Below are positions 1-12,200 of a stretch of DNA of 64,000 nt, piece after piece. The translations under genes were made by a program, and so were the position numbers. The DNA is from Acanthaster planci (Eukaryota; Echinodermata; Asteroidea; Valvatida; Acanthasteridae). Every line of letters begins with the position of its first letter. Position 1 is the first letter of the stretch. Location: contig NW_019091435.1 of the NCBI RefSeq assembly GCF_001949145.1, positions 775,960 through 839,959 on the forward strand. The letters are read 5' to 3'. The notes below the pieces were generated by a model. It searched no databases. It was not told where the DNA came from and saw nothing but the letters and a program-made list of their open reading frames with translations.

Positions 1-202
1 GCGTCATACATCTCGTATGGGTCCAGCTTTTTGTCGCCATTCTTGTCGTAGATGCGCAGAATGTCCAGCAGCGAACACTGCTTAAACAGCCCTCCGATCC
101 GGTCTCGTGAGACCATGGAGAGAATCTCATCCTTGGTAAGCATGCTGTCCCGTGATGAATCAAAGTGGTTGGTCATAAGACTCACAAGGAACTTCCTGTC
201 CA
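1..202 (-). CDS. FSTL-like gene: EF-hand exon (runs off the left edge)
   Basis: After the acceptor (ATTACTTCACTGGCAG) the exon reads DRKFLVSLMTNHF, then a first EF loop DSSRDSMLTKDE. A second, more canonical loop DKNGDKKLDPYE follows CSLLDILRIY. Loop positions 1, 3, 5, 9 and 12 keep oxygen-bearing side chains in both loops, so calcium binding is plausible. The usual glycine at position 6 is Ser in the first and Lys in the second. The frame is still open at position 1, and the immunoglobulin domains typical of FSTL4/5 would follow outside the window. Confidence 0.85.
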
Positions 203-3200
203 CTGCCAGTGAAGTAATGAATATTGAAATATTATTTTATAACATTTGTTTAATAGAAAAATGAAACTTCAATTATGCCAGATATTACAAATTCAAAAAT
301 ACTTTAAACAATAAAGTTGAAAAGCATAGAAGAGGCATTGCGGTGTCAACATTATTTCTGTGTACACTCCCAACTAAGCGGAGACTATGTTTCCATTTCC
401 CTGTTTACGGCCAAAATGATGAAGTGCATATGCGTTAACTACAAGGTTATTCTGGGGTTTCACGGTTCCTCTTTTCATTTCTAAAATAGGAACGAAGTTC
501 AGTGCGCAGGGATGATTCTTACAGATTGAATGGTTTTGGGAATCTGAATCCATGATCAAAAAAACTTACGCTCCGGCAGGGCGGGGTCGTCCCGGGAGTT
601 GCTGAACTGTGCCCGATAGTGATCCAAGATGCTGGTCTTGAGATCTACCAGTCCCTCCTCAGAGCAAGGAACTTCAGTAGGGATTTCTGAGGGTGAAGTG
701 CGAAACAGGATGTTTGAAAATTTCTTGAAACCTCTGGACGACTTCCCCTCATGTCAAATAATTCCAGATTTCACGTATGGGAAATTATGTTCTTTTAGTT
801 AAGTTATCCATCCAAAAAAGTAACAGGAATATTTTAAAGGATTTCCGAAACGAATTGTTTGAAGCATTAAACAACACTTGTGGATCTATATTACGTAGGA
901 TGTCATTGGAAATCCACTCATACAGACAAAACCTTTCTTTGCTGTTTTCAATAGCAATCTCCACTCAATGACATGAATGTGTCTTTTGTTGTAGTTTTTT
1001 GTTTTGTCGGAAGGTAATATAAATCTACAAACCTTCAAATATAGGTTTTTCTGTTGCATCAAGGGGTTCGTCTTTGGCCATCTCCCTATCACTCTCACCT
1101 ACGTCCCATTCATCTTCAGTCTCCCTAACTTCATCTTTATCTTCCTCAGGTTCATACTCCTCGTCATCTTTGTCATCATTATCATCAGCAGTAACATCTA
1201 CTGTAGGTTCAGTGATATCTTGCGCCTGCTTGGCATCATCCTCTCTGTCCAGTTGGTTGCTCAAGACATTCAGGTTGCTTCCAATCAACTCAGAGGTGGG
1301 CTTCTTGCAGACTGCATCTTGGACTACAGCGATGTGAGTCTGCTTGATGCAGGCAGCCCGGTGCAACTCGCAGTGATTGTCGTAGATTAAGCCGTCCGAG
1401 CCACAGACAGGGTGTTGGTGGGACTTACACTCTGTGATACACACACAGATCGGGTCGCTCAGGCTGGAGTTAAAGGTGCACTGGCTTCCCTTTGGGCACA
1501 CCATGAACGTGCAGGAGTTGACTGTAAGGTAAACATAAAGCTTATGATGAAAGACTTCATGCTTTTAATATTAAAAAACTGAACTAAGAAAAGTAGTTTG
1601 GAAATAAGACATGAAACCCATGAGACCCACTTTCAAATTCTGACTTTCTGAATCCTGGGGAGATGACATGACACCCATGAGAGCCAGCAAAACATTTATA
1701 CAGCATAATAACTACAATTATACAATCAAAAGTAAATGGAATACATAGGCACAGCTGACATTAGGTTCCGAGTACATAAATGCATGTGAAAAGAGAGAAA
1801 TGTACGATATCCACCAGTACTTCAGTAACAGAACACAGGTTGCATTTTGAGCCTTCTCGACAAAATCATTTAAAACACGAGAGCTTTTCTGCCTGTTTGC
1901 AACATGCAGAGGAATTTTTCGCTTTTGATTTCAGTCAAAAATATTGAAATATCTTCCCAATATGACTTGATCACTTAATCCATCGGGTCTATGCCCTTTC
2001 AACATTTCTGATCTCCAAATTCAACAAACTGACTGTATGAAATTATTGGGCATTTCAAATAAAGAGTAATCTGAAGTGAGACTCCCAAATGAGTAACATG
2101 TGTAGTAACTATACTCGTAGACAAGTGAACAACTAGCTTTGATTTTTCACTAAGAAACAAGCGGCAAGAAGTCGTCAACAATACAGGTGGTAAAATTTTA
2201 CTCGAGCTAGACATTTTAACCGTGTTGAGCTAGATTTTTAAATGCGTATAAAATAAAATGGAGACACATTCTTTTTATTTGACCGAAAATCCACAGACAT
2301 TTAAATTGAAACACGAAATTGACAACACAAAAGGCGACAAGGCCATCAGAGTTAAAAATATACAGTTGGAAGCCGAGTATTTCAACTTTCCAAAATTAAC
2401 CGAAATTGTATGGGACACACGTTTGGACGGCAGGGTTGCTCCACCTGAACCTGCATCATCTGAGCCTGATCTGCCCGAGCCTACTCTGTCTGGACTTGTT
2501 GCAGCAAAAACACTTCGTATCACGGGATACAGATTACCCATACTCATCTCAATCATTACCCAAGGGCAAAAGAGGAAGTGTCATATTAGACCCCGGTTAT
2601 TATGGCATCGATTGGTTTGACTTTTTGTTTAATGCGATTCTGGGGGTGTCTTTCAAAGTTCATTCAGAGTCAAAGAGAGCGACTTTAGCCATTACAACCC
2701 TACCTCAAGTTGAAGCTAAATAAGATATGTAGCCAATTTATTAGACCTGCCGAAAGTCAAACTTTTACCCAACGTCATTTATAAAGGTAAATACGATTTA
2801 AACCCCTTGAAATTTGTGTTTATTCATTATGAACAGTTAAACACCAACAACAACTTTTATAATGGCCAATCTTCAGACTTGTTGGACGTTGTACCTACTG
2901 AGCCCTACCCATATACCATGCCTGAGAGTAAAATACCTAAAAAGTTAATAGATACAAATATTGACGAGTTGACTTTTTCTTTAAAAAATAAGCAAGGCCA
3001 ACTAAGAAACATAGGTGATGGGATTTTAATCGAATTGGACCTTTTAAAAGCACATGTACTTTAAAAGATGACAACAGACAATCAGCCGAGCATGTATCCA
3101 GATTTGACTGGGTATCGAACCGAAACAAATGCAAATAAATTTATTGCCTTCAAAAATTTGAAGAAATTCAGGGTCAAATTTTAAAAGAACGTGACGCCAG

Positions 3201-6200
3201 AGAAACTTGTTATGAAAAGATTAAAAGGCTATTATTCCCAGACTCATATAATACACAAGCACACAGTAAATTCTGTTTGTATGTGGCCTGCCACAGCTCT
3301 TTTATTGGACATATCCTGCCAAATACCATGGGCAAACTTGCAAAGAAAAACAAGACAGTTGGGCACACCAGACCCCTGGGTTGACCAGACCCAGCCATGA
3401 ATAGGGCACACCACACCTACCATATATACGCCACCACACCCCTGATTATTGGGGCACACCAAACGCTAGTGTATAGGGCACCAGACTAATTCATGAATAG
3501 GAAACACCAAGCCAGCTATGTGTTAAACCATTCACACCGGGTGACCCACAAACAGTCATGACATGCACAAAAGTTGCAACACCAGGCCACACAATTTATC
3601 AAAGGTAAAAAGGGGAAAAAACACGGCTTAAGAAATCCTGAAATGCAAATATACCAACAATTAAACCAATTATTAAACAAACCAGGCACCAGATGTTCCC
3701 CCAACTTAACGCAAGGAGCTACGGAAGGAACGGCACCTAGTGAACCTCCAGGGAACCCTTACAGTGTCTGTCACAAGAAATTTAACAATTGTAATTTAAT
3801 TTAAGTAATGAAAGATTTTATCCTAATTCCTGTGCCCATCCCATTCCCGCCAGAAAATGCCCGCAAAACAACCCACTAATATTAATTAATCATCAGCAGT
3901 AAACATGCTTTATAATAATGGTCAATAATTAACAAATACATGCTTGGTCTTCCCTGCTTAAACCGACGGGAGGAATATTAGCTTCTGGTGAACATCCAGG
4001 AAACTACTGGAAGTAAAGAAGGCACATGAGGATTTAAACCACAGCAACCATGGCATAATCTTAAGTACACCTTGAATGGAGGTGATGGGGAGGAGGTGAG
4101 ATATTTTTAAAAGTACTTCCACAACATGTGCCCTTTCCAAAGGGCTGTAACAAAGTGAACTCCAATTTGCACTTTCTTTCTGACTACACCAGCCAGCAGC
4201 ACAAGAGCCCCTCCCATTGGCTAGAAGTTGAATGCAACACAAAATCCTATACTCTAATTGGATAAACACAGTATGCATAGATTAGGCATTGGATCCTTTT
4301 TGACAACTCTGTGATTCTCAGAAAAGATAAAAAGGGGTTCTGAGCCTGAAATCCAGTCCCAATCCTGTACCTATTTATATTGACAGAAAGCTGACAAAAA
4401 GTACTTTACAGACATGTGAAAATATTCTGTCCAGAAAGCTTGTGCTTTGCAGGAACAGCAATTTTCCACCAAATTTATAATGCCCCTTGTGCAAGAAAAG
4501 CCTCTGTTCATCCACACATTCAGGTCCTCAAATTGAACTGTAACCACACTTATTGATTTTTCATTGAGGCATAACTTTATCTAAAGAGAAAAGGTGGTTC
4601 TATTAGGTAACAAATGTGCAATATCCTATTTGTGAAGTGAAACCTAACACACAACTAAATACATACACACAGCCCATAATGACAGCATGCTTAAGTATGC
4701 ACTACAACTTGGTATGCATATTCATGGTTTGGCTAACTCAACAGCTGATTGGTTCTCATGATCACACCAGGATCCTGTGTCACTCCAAAATCTGTAAAGG
4801 CATTATGTGCAGTAAACCTTACACATGTACATGTACGCATAGGCTTGCAGCCATGCATGCACAGTACGAAAGTACAGTGATTCACTAAATAGTGCAATGC
4901 TACAGTGACTATACCAATGGCAGAGATGATTAACTGTATGCATGGAGCTATAACAACATCACAGCTAAGTTTTTCATTAAACTGCATACATCAGATAATT
5001 AATCTCATGTTTAAAATTCAAATGTATGAGTCTGTGGCAGGATCTGAAGACTTATTTAACCAATGTATGACTGAGTAAATTAACACAATTCTGGAAGATC
5101 TGGGAATAAAGCATTTGAGCATTAAATGATAAAATGTCTTAACCGTGCTAAATTACGTGGAATATGGAGTTGAGGCCAATGGCGCCACTTCGGCAGCTAT
5201 AGGAATCCCCGCTATTCTGGGCGTAATTACCGGACCAGTAGGACTAGTGATGAAAGGCCTCGGCATGGGCGCATTTGGTGCCTATGCGATTTTAAAATGC
5301 ACCTCCCGCAGGTTGTCCCATTAAACTAAAAAGCACGACCAAATACGATAGACGAATACGTGTCTCACGTGATCGAAGACGGCGATATTTCTCAAGAAGA
5401 ATTTGTACTAATTTTATCTGAACTTAAAAAGATTAACAAAATGAAAGAAAAGATTCGCGCAAACACGAGAAACAAGTTACAAGAAAATAAATTGACGAGT
5501 AAAGCAGAATTTGACTGACAAGTAAATGAAAAAGCAGAAGCACTAGACAACGAGCGAACTGCAGTTTTTAAAAAAGATCTCATGAAAAAAACTTGGCGAA
5601 TAAGTTTGCACAAGTCGGTAAAGTATGACAAACCACCACCAGCTTATCCCATCGCGCCCCCTTTTTAAATCAGTCTATTATAAAGTAAAAAGCTCTATTT
5701 AAAAGATGGGACACAACTTTAGTCATTTGGCAATCGTGGTAAATAAACACAATTCATTTGCAGCCGAATTTCCAAATTTAACCGCAGCGTACAAGTTGCC
5801 GAGAGTTAAAACAGACAAAGCAGTCAATCGTTGGGTAACCGACCCGATTTCGTTTTACCAAAACCAATTTAATTTCACGGTGTATTGCGCAACTACGGCA
5901 CGCAGGGTGGACTTCGTTTTACTGTCCGATTTCAATCCGTACGTGTCTGCTGTATTCAACTTTCACGTGTACTACACGGTAAGAAAAATATTTTACGACG
6001 GTGTGATGCCCATACCCAGCGACGATGTATTTGACGCGTCACACAACAATTACGATCATCGCAAGTTTACAGACACTTGTCTATTGCACAAAGTCGATCC
6101 AAGCAAGTCCTACAAACAGACGTAAGACAACGTATCAAACGGGCTAGGCACGGCTTATTATTACGATAACGGTTACGTGCCAATCCCAGGTAAAAACTAT

Positions 6201-9200
6201 GACCCCTACGATTTACACGTGACAAATGGTAAATATGCGAGATCTACTTTTATGGGCTTCAGTTGGGCTAAACCGCCAAAAGGCTCTGGTCATGCAAGTA
6301 CCTATACGGTGAATTTGATTTTGCAGTCTGACGCAATCACGTTGGCCTGGTGGGATTTTATACCAAAGAAATCAAGCTTGACAGATGTGGGAATCACAAA
6401 GGTAAACAAATCGATTAGAGCTTACATATATGCCATACTGGGAGCCCAAGCTCAGACAAAGACAAGCGTTTTAGCCAGGTTAGATGCTCAACGGCAGTTT
6501 ATTACTATAGTGGAAGCTTTACTAAACTCGAAGTCCAACTTGGAGCAAAGTATAGACCAATTTCAAGATTCTTTACAAATATGCAAAAATGCCTTTAAAC
6601 TTTGTAGTCACACCCGGCTTATATTTGGTGCCGTCAGACATGGATCCGAGAATCGGAACGTTTGAAGGATACAAAAACAATTTGCAAATCGCGACCAAAG
6701 GTATGAGGACGGGCTATGTGCCAAGTCTAAACTCAGATGTTGTTCCTTCAGCTTCCGGTCAAGAAGAACCAGATTTTACAGAACCCGACCAAGTAGAACC
6801 AGAACCTACTACCCCTTTACTCGTTACTTTACATGTAATTCTCCCTCGTTCTAATGTATAATATCCTGGTTCTCCCTTCGTAAACGTCGTTTCTTGTTGA
6901 ACTGGATTGAGGCCAGAGACAAAGCTATCGCCCTGTGTCAAGTCTTGTTCTTTTTGATCAGCTTTTGGGTCTTGTTGTTCTACCTGATCTTTCAAACCGC
7001 CCATTTCAATGCCATCAAATCCTCCTTCTGCCATCTTTTACTTTAAAATAAACTGGTTCTTACTTTGACTTTTAAACTTGCTTTTTTAGCCCGTAGGCAA
7101 ACTTGCGGGTAGGACACCTTGCGCCACTAGCCAACCATGGATAGCCAATGCACTAAAGGCAAGTGCGGTCATTTCTGCTACGTCTTCTACCGACAACCGA
7201 TCCAAATCTGGTGGTTTAATTCTCAACAGCCTTTTACCAAGCATGGCGTAACCCATGGAGATTACCGAAACTACTGCACCATGGTAGATTGTGTTGATGA
7301 TCCTGTTTATGTTGATGTTTGCGTTACTCATTCTTAATATATACCAATTTTTTTATTACTCCATGTCTAGGACTTCTGGTGCTGTGTTTGCTTGAGAGGT
7401 TACTCGACTTTCACTGGGTAAGGCTTGAGCCGGTGGCGAAGTCGCTTCAACAGCAGGCTTCTTTTTCAAAAATAAAAATATAGCAATTCCCCCGACTACT
7501 AAACCGCCTAAAATCAAGTTTCTGTTTGCTGTGTAAAGGTTATGGGTTCAGGTTCACCCACTTTCATTTTGGCCAATCATTGCTTCATCTTTTTGTCATG
7601 TTCTGCCAACTTTTTGCCCTGTTCTATTCGTTTGGGAATTTTACTCTTGGTGACGGTCTGCACTTGGCTCTTGGCTGGTGTCGCTGCTTGTCATACTTGT
7701 TCTTCCGTGACATCTTCTTTTATAATACACTGATTTTTGTTGATAGCTAAATGTTTCGTTGTAATTAACGTTGCTACCAGAGGTGATAGGTAAACCCCGT
7801 ACTTGTAACAAAGTTGGCTTAAAAAATGTCCCATCGTTTGACTAATGATGGGGTCGTTGTTTAAATCTTTAGTCAGATCTTCTTCAGACTTCAAGTCCAC
7901 GTTGAAACCGAGGAATTCTATCGGTGTAGCAATGCCTAAAAGCCTGGCATAAAGACTAAGGATCGAGTTACCCAGAGTTTTAACGATTTCTTTGCTGAAT
8001 CTAACTACGTAAAGATTAAAAAGCTTTTCTTGTTCTGCCGGGTTAAGTGATTCAATCTCTTTTACAGAGTACTCTTTACCTAGGTATTTCTTGGACTCAC
8101 CCGACACTACAACTGAACTGAGCCTGTCTTTGATGTTTGGGTTTAGGTTCTGTGGTTTGTGTGGATTCGCTTTTAACTTTTGAATCGGCAAGAATAGTTT
8201 TAATGTCAGCCATTTTAATACATACGTTTAAAAGTTGTTAAACGTTTGCTTGACACGTAGGTACTCGTAGGTGTAATAGATTAAGTTAACTGCGACAACT
8301 AGCTCGATAACTACCTGAAAGAATTGTAACATTGTTGCTCTTAACTTACAACTGAACTTAAAAAAGCTGTAGCCAGACTACGGCAGTGCAGTTACGGCAA
8401 ATTGAAACAAATATTTAACAAACGGTAACTAGTTCAAGCTAGCTCTTTAGTTAATTAAAGTTTGTTTTCAACTAGCTCATCAGTTAGTTTCAAGTTTGTT
8501 GTTAACTAGCTTATCAGACTTCCTTTTGCAGTTACAACTAAAGCAACAAAGCACACAGTTTGACTTGATATGACCTCCTGAGTTGTCTAACTGTTCGATG
8601 GTACAAAATCAGATTTTTTTTCTCCAAAAATTGCATCTTAACATTACAATCTGAATAAAAGCAACATGGATAATCCTTGATTAAACCACGGCAAAAGTCT
8701 GTGTTGATGAAATGATCCGGATCGAATCATTTGTACTTCTTGTCTTCATGGCAGCAATTATGAATCCGTTTGCTATTGGTTACCTCTATGGGATCGTTGC
8801 ACAATGGACAGACATGTCTGTTTCTTATGTCTACAAATTCCTGTTCCATTACACTCTATACACTGTCTCTTCTGCCGACCATGGGGACACTTGTTCTTTT
8901 CTAAGTACTGTATCTTCCTATCAATACACTGGTTACAACAGATGTTAATGCCACCACTTGATCTTACTCTAAAATCAGAAAGATTTTTCTGCTTCTTACA
9001 TATTTTGCAAATTCTATTTTTCATCTTTATTTATAATATATGTAAATAAAATTTATTTCATTTTTATAGAAGCGAGTAAGACACAGGTGGCTCCGTCAAC
9101 AACACCAACTTACTGAACTTCACGTCTTGCAAATGCCTTTGATTGGTTCCCTTTCACCGTTAGGCACAACGTCGTTCTCGTCTAAACACTGGTCAAACGA

Positions 9201-12200
9201 ATTTCGTTCCTTGCAGTGAAACAAAGCTACCCAAGCCGTGTTCTCTCGATAGTCTTTGAGAACCAAGTTATACTTCTGCGTCAACAACCAACATGTATGA
9301 AGATAATGTCTCCTGCTAAAAGCCATTTTGCTCAAGGCACAAGTGCTGCTCCCCTTTGATAGTTTGTGGTATTTAATAAACTGATCTGAGGCACAATCGT
9401 CCACGACAAACAAAGAATTTACACCGTCAAAGACTTTCTGATACAGGTCAATCGCCTCGTTTAATTCAAGTTTTTCTCAATCTAAATCACATAGGTACAC
9501 ATTTTCATTAGTATATATCCACTGCCGGTCTAAATAAGTTTTATTTTTAAATAGGGTCGGGCAGATGATTACTATAGCTTCAAATGCGAACCGATATTCA
9601 GTTTCCAAAAGATCGAAGATCCACTGTGTTTTACCGCTTCCCGTTTTGCCCACAATTAGAACGCAATGAGGGTTTTTATACATGTTACCATTCTGACTCA
9701 TTCTTTTACTTTAAACCAGACTTAATACCTCAAGCTTTTAAAGTTCCCGTCTTCCACCGTCAATTGCTTTACCAAAAATACGTACATTGTCAACGGGCCT
9801 GCAGTTTCTGCCTGTCTTGCCATTTGAATCGATATGTCGCCGCCTCAGGCCAAATGGCCTACCGGACCCGTGTGCAGAATTGTTGGAACTTCTGAAATCT
9901 AGCCAGAGGCCGCACTTGTCTTTTAAATAACTGGCCATGTCGACACTCGTCAAGTTTAGGTCTTTCACGACGGCTCTACCCGCTTCTGTATCCGAGTCTC
10001 CAAAGTACTTGCAAACTTCGTTCCAATGTTGATATTCGAACAGTCCTTGCGAATACAGTTGATTTGGCTTACCTTTGACCGTTACGATACATTTCATAAT
10101 GCGCGGATTGTAACATTGGGTTCTTTACGTTTGGATCTTTGAACAGGATTAAGACGCCTTTCAGGCTTTTAATCGTCTGACCAATACTAATGTTCCTCAG
10201 AGTGTCTGACTTGTTAACCGCTTGCTGCTTCCACGAGTGAATCCTGTTGAATTAGTAGTACACAAGGCCTCTGTGTTTTTGTCGCAAACTTTGTGCCAAA
10301 TCTCTATTAGTGATGACTTCGTATTCCAAGGTCAACTCCAAAATGTTGTATTTGGCGGCTGTGTCTGCACTTTTGACCACTTTGCTGAGTTCATTAAAAG
10401 TCAATTGGTAAGTTAGAGGTTTTTTGAAACCTGATCGGTAAAAAGGGCCCTGGTCTGTTAAAAGAGGCACGTCCAACAGAATCGCGTATCTGTTCTTAAA
10501 GTGTCTGCTATGGCTTTACCTTTACCGTCGTTTTCCCCTTCGTTACCATTGGCTGCTCCCAAACGCAACTTTGCCACGTTTTCCCTTTCTAGACCAAAGT
10601 AAGCCATGTTTTTAGTCTGTGTCAGCGGCAGCCAATTGTCTTTGAAGATGTAGAATACGTCTGCGTCTGACGTTGAGTTTGGAAACTAGGTTTCGCGCTA
10701 TGTTGTAATACACGGTTCGATTGTCGTCTGATGCTCCATCTAGGTCCAACGTGAAAGCCAATTTCACGGTACCGGGCACTACCACGTCGTCTACACCCAA
10801 AGCGGAAAACTTGACGATTAGCGTTTGACGTGCTGCGATTATACTTGGATTGTGTGTGATGGTGACTTCACGTCTTTCATCTTTAATAGCCCGTGGAACT
10901 TTTAGCCTGCCGCTCGGGTCCATGCTGGACTTTTTAAACGAACGCAGTAGACAAGAGGGTTGCGAGTCAACACACGTTTGTCAACGTGGACGAAGCGGTG
11001 CGAGTTTACTCGGAGTTGACAGGAAAAAAACATGTTACCGTGGTGGACCCGGGATCAGAATTTAAAGGCGAGTTTAAAAAGTTGTTTACCAAACACGAGG
11101 TTGAGATGCAAGTGGGCGAACCGGGTGTTCATAGGTTGCAGGGGATCGTCGAACGGTTCAATAGGACTTTAGCCGAAAGGCTGTTTGGCCATCAATATGC
11201 GCAAGAAATGTTAAACGTTGGCAAACCTAACGTAGAATGGGTAAAACGCCTGCCCCATGTAATAAATCACTAAACGAGGAAAAAATGCAATTAATTGACA
11301 AAAACCCTGCAGAAGCTATCAAGTTGGACCAAGTTAAATAAACACAATAAACAACAAAAAGAACTTCCCCTAGATGTTTTGGTTAGGTATTTGTATTACA
11401 CGGGCAAGCGTGACTGTGAATATTTGATGTTTGTCCAATCTGAACAGTTGCTGCTTAAAAAAGTGTTGTACCCATTCAAATAGACACCTTTTATAAGACA
11501 ACATTGTTTGGGTTAAAACTTTTGTAACTCCCTTCGCCTTTTTCAAATTTTGTTGTTCCGTTAAAATGGAGTACATTTTTGGCCTGATACAGACTGCTTC
11601 TGATATCACTTGGCCACCAAATTCGTCTTTCATTTTACCAATGACTCTTTAATTTTTCGGTATATGATCCGTTGGGTAATTGCTCAAATTGAATAAGCTG
11701 CGCTTTTTACGTAGGTAATTGGTTAAATCGTCGGTTTGAATTTCGAGTAATAAACTGTCTGTATCAGTGTATAATAAACAGACGTTTGAACCAAAGTCTG
11801 CTTTCAACACATAATAGAAATCGTACATTAGAGTCTTGGACAGATCTAACATCTGTAAGAGCTGACGATATGAGTGTCTTGTGAGATTTCTAAATTGCCA
11901 TTGGCTAGCTTGAATTACTTGTACGAGTTAGGGTTTTGTGTGACTTTTTTACGGGGTGGTGGTAATAGAATGTTGTCTCGTTTTACAAGTCAGATAAAAA
12001 TAACTTTTTCAATCGTCGAAAGTCTGATAATATAGGACGGTGTTGTGGTCTGGTTTCTTTATTCATGTCTCTATTTATATATAGGGTTTTATAAATTAAA
12101 TTCACTTTTTTTCAAAGCTTCAGTTCTTTTGTTTGACATCTTTATTTAATAAATACTATTAACTTAAGCCAGTTGCAAATTTATTTCATTTTTTCTCAAA

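Larger units (their letters stand above)
2215..12200. mobile_element. Polinton/Maverick element, broken fossil
   Basis: This block carries a recognisable set of Polinton proteins: a minor-capsid-like protein, several small Polinton-associated proteins, a packaging ATPase with Walker A VGKTGSGKT, a major capsid protein, a retroviral-type integrase and a protein-primed family B DNA polymerase. They are arranged in plus- and minus-strand groups, as in known Polintons. The element is clearly dead: nearly every gene is interrupted and there are well over ten breaks. About 1.9 kb of unrelated sequence (3260-5140) separates two Polinton parts, and the polymerase is only a remnant. Terminal inverted repeats and a 6-bp target duplication were not found, so both ends are approximate. 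The right end abuts a DIRS-like element. Codon readability suggests moderate age: motifs are intact but frames are not. Confidence 0.85.

Noticed and set aside
1004-1390. Serine/leucine-rich plus-strand frames of 128 and 87 codons
   Set aside because: They are the antisense of the acidic FSTL-like exon, which has good splice signals and protein similarity.
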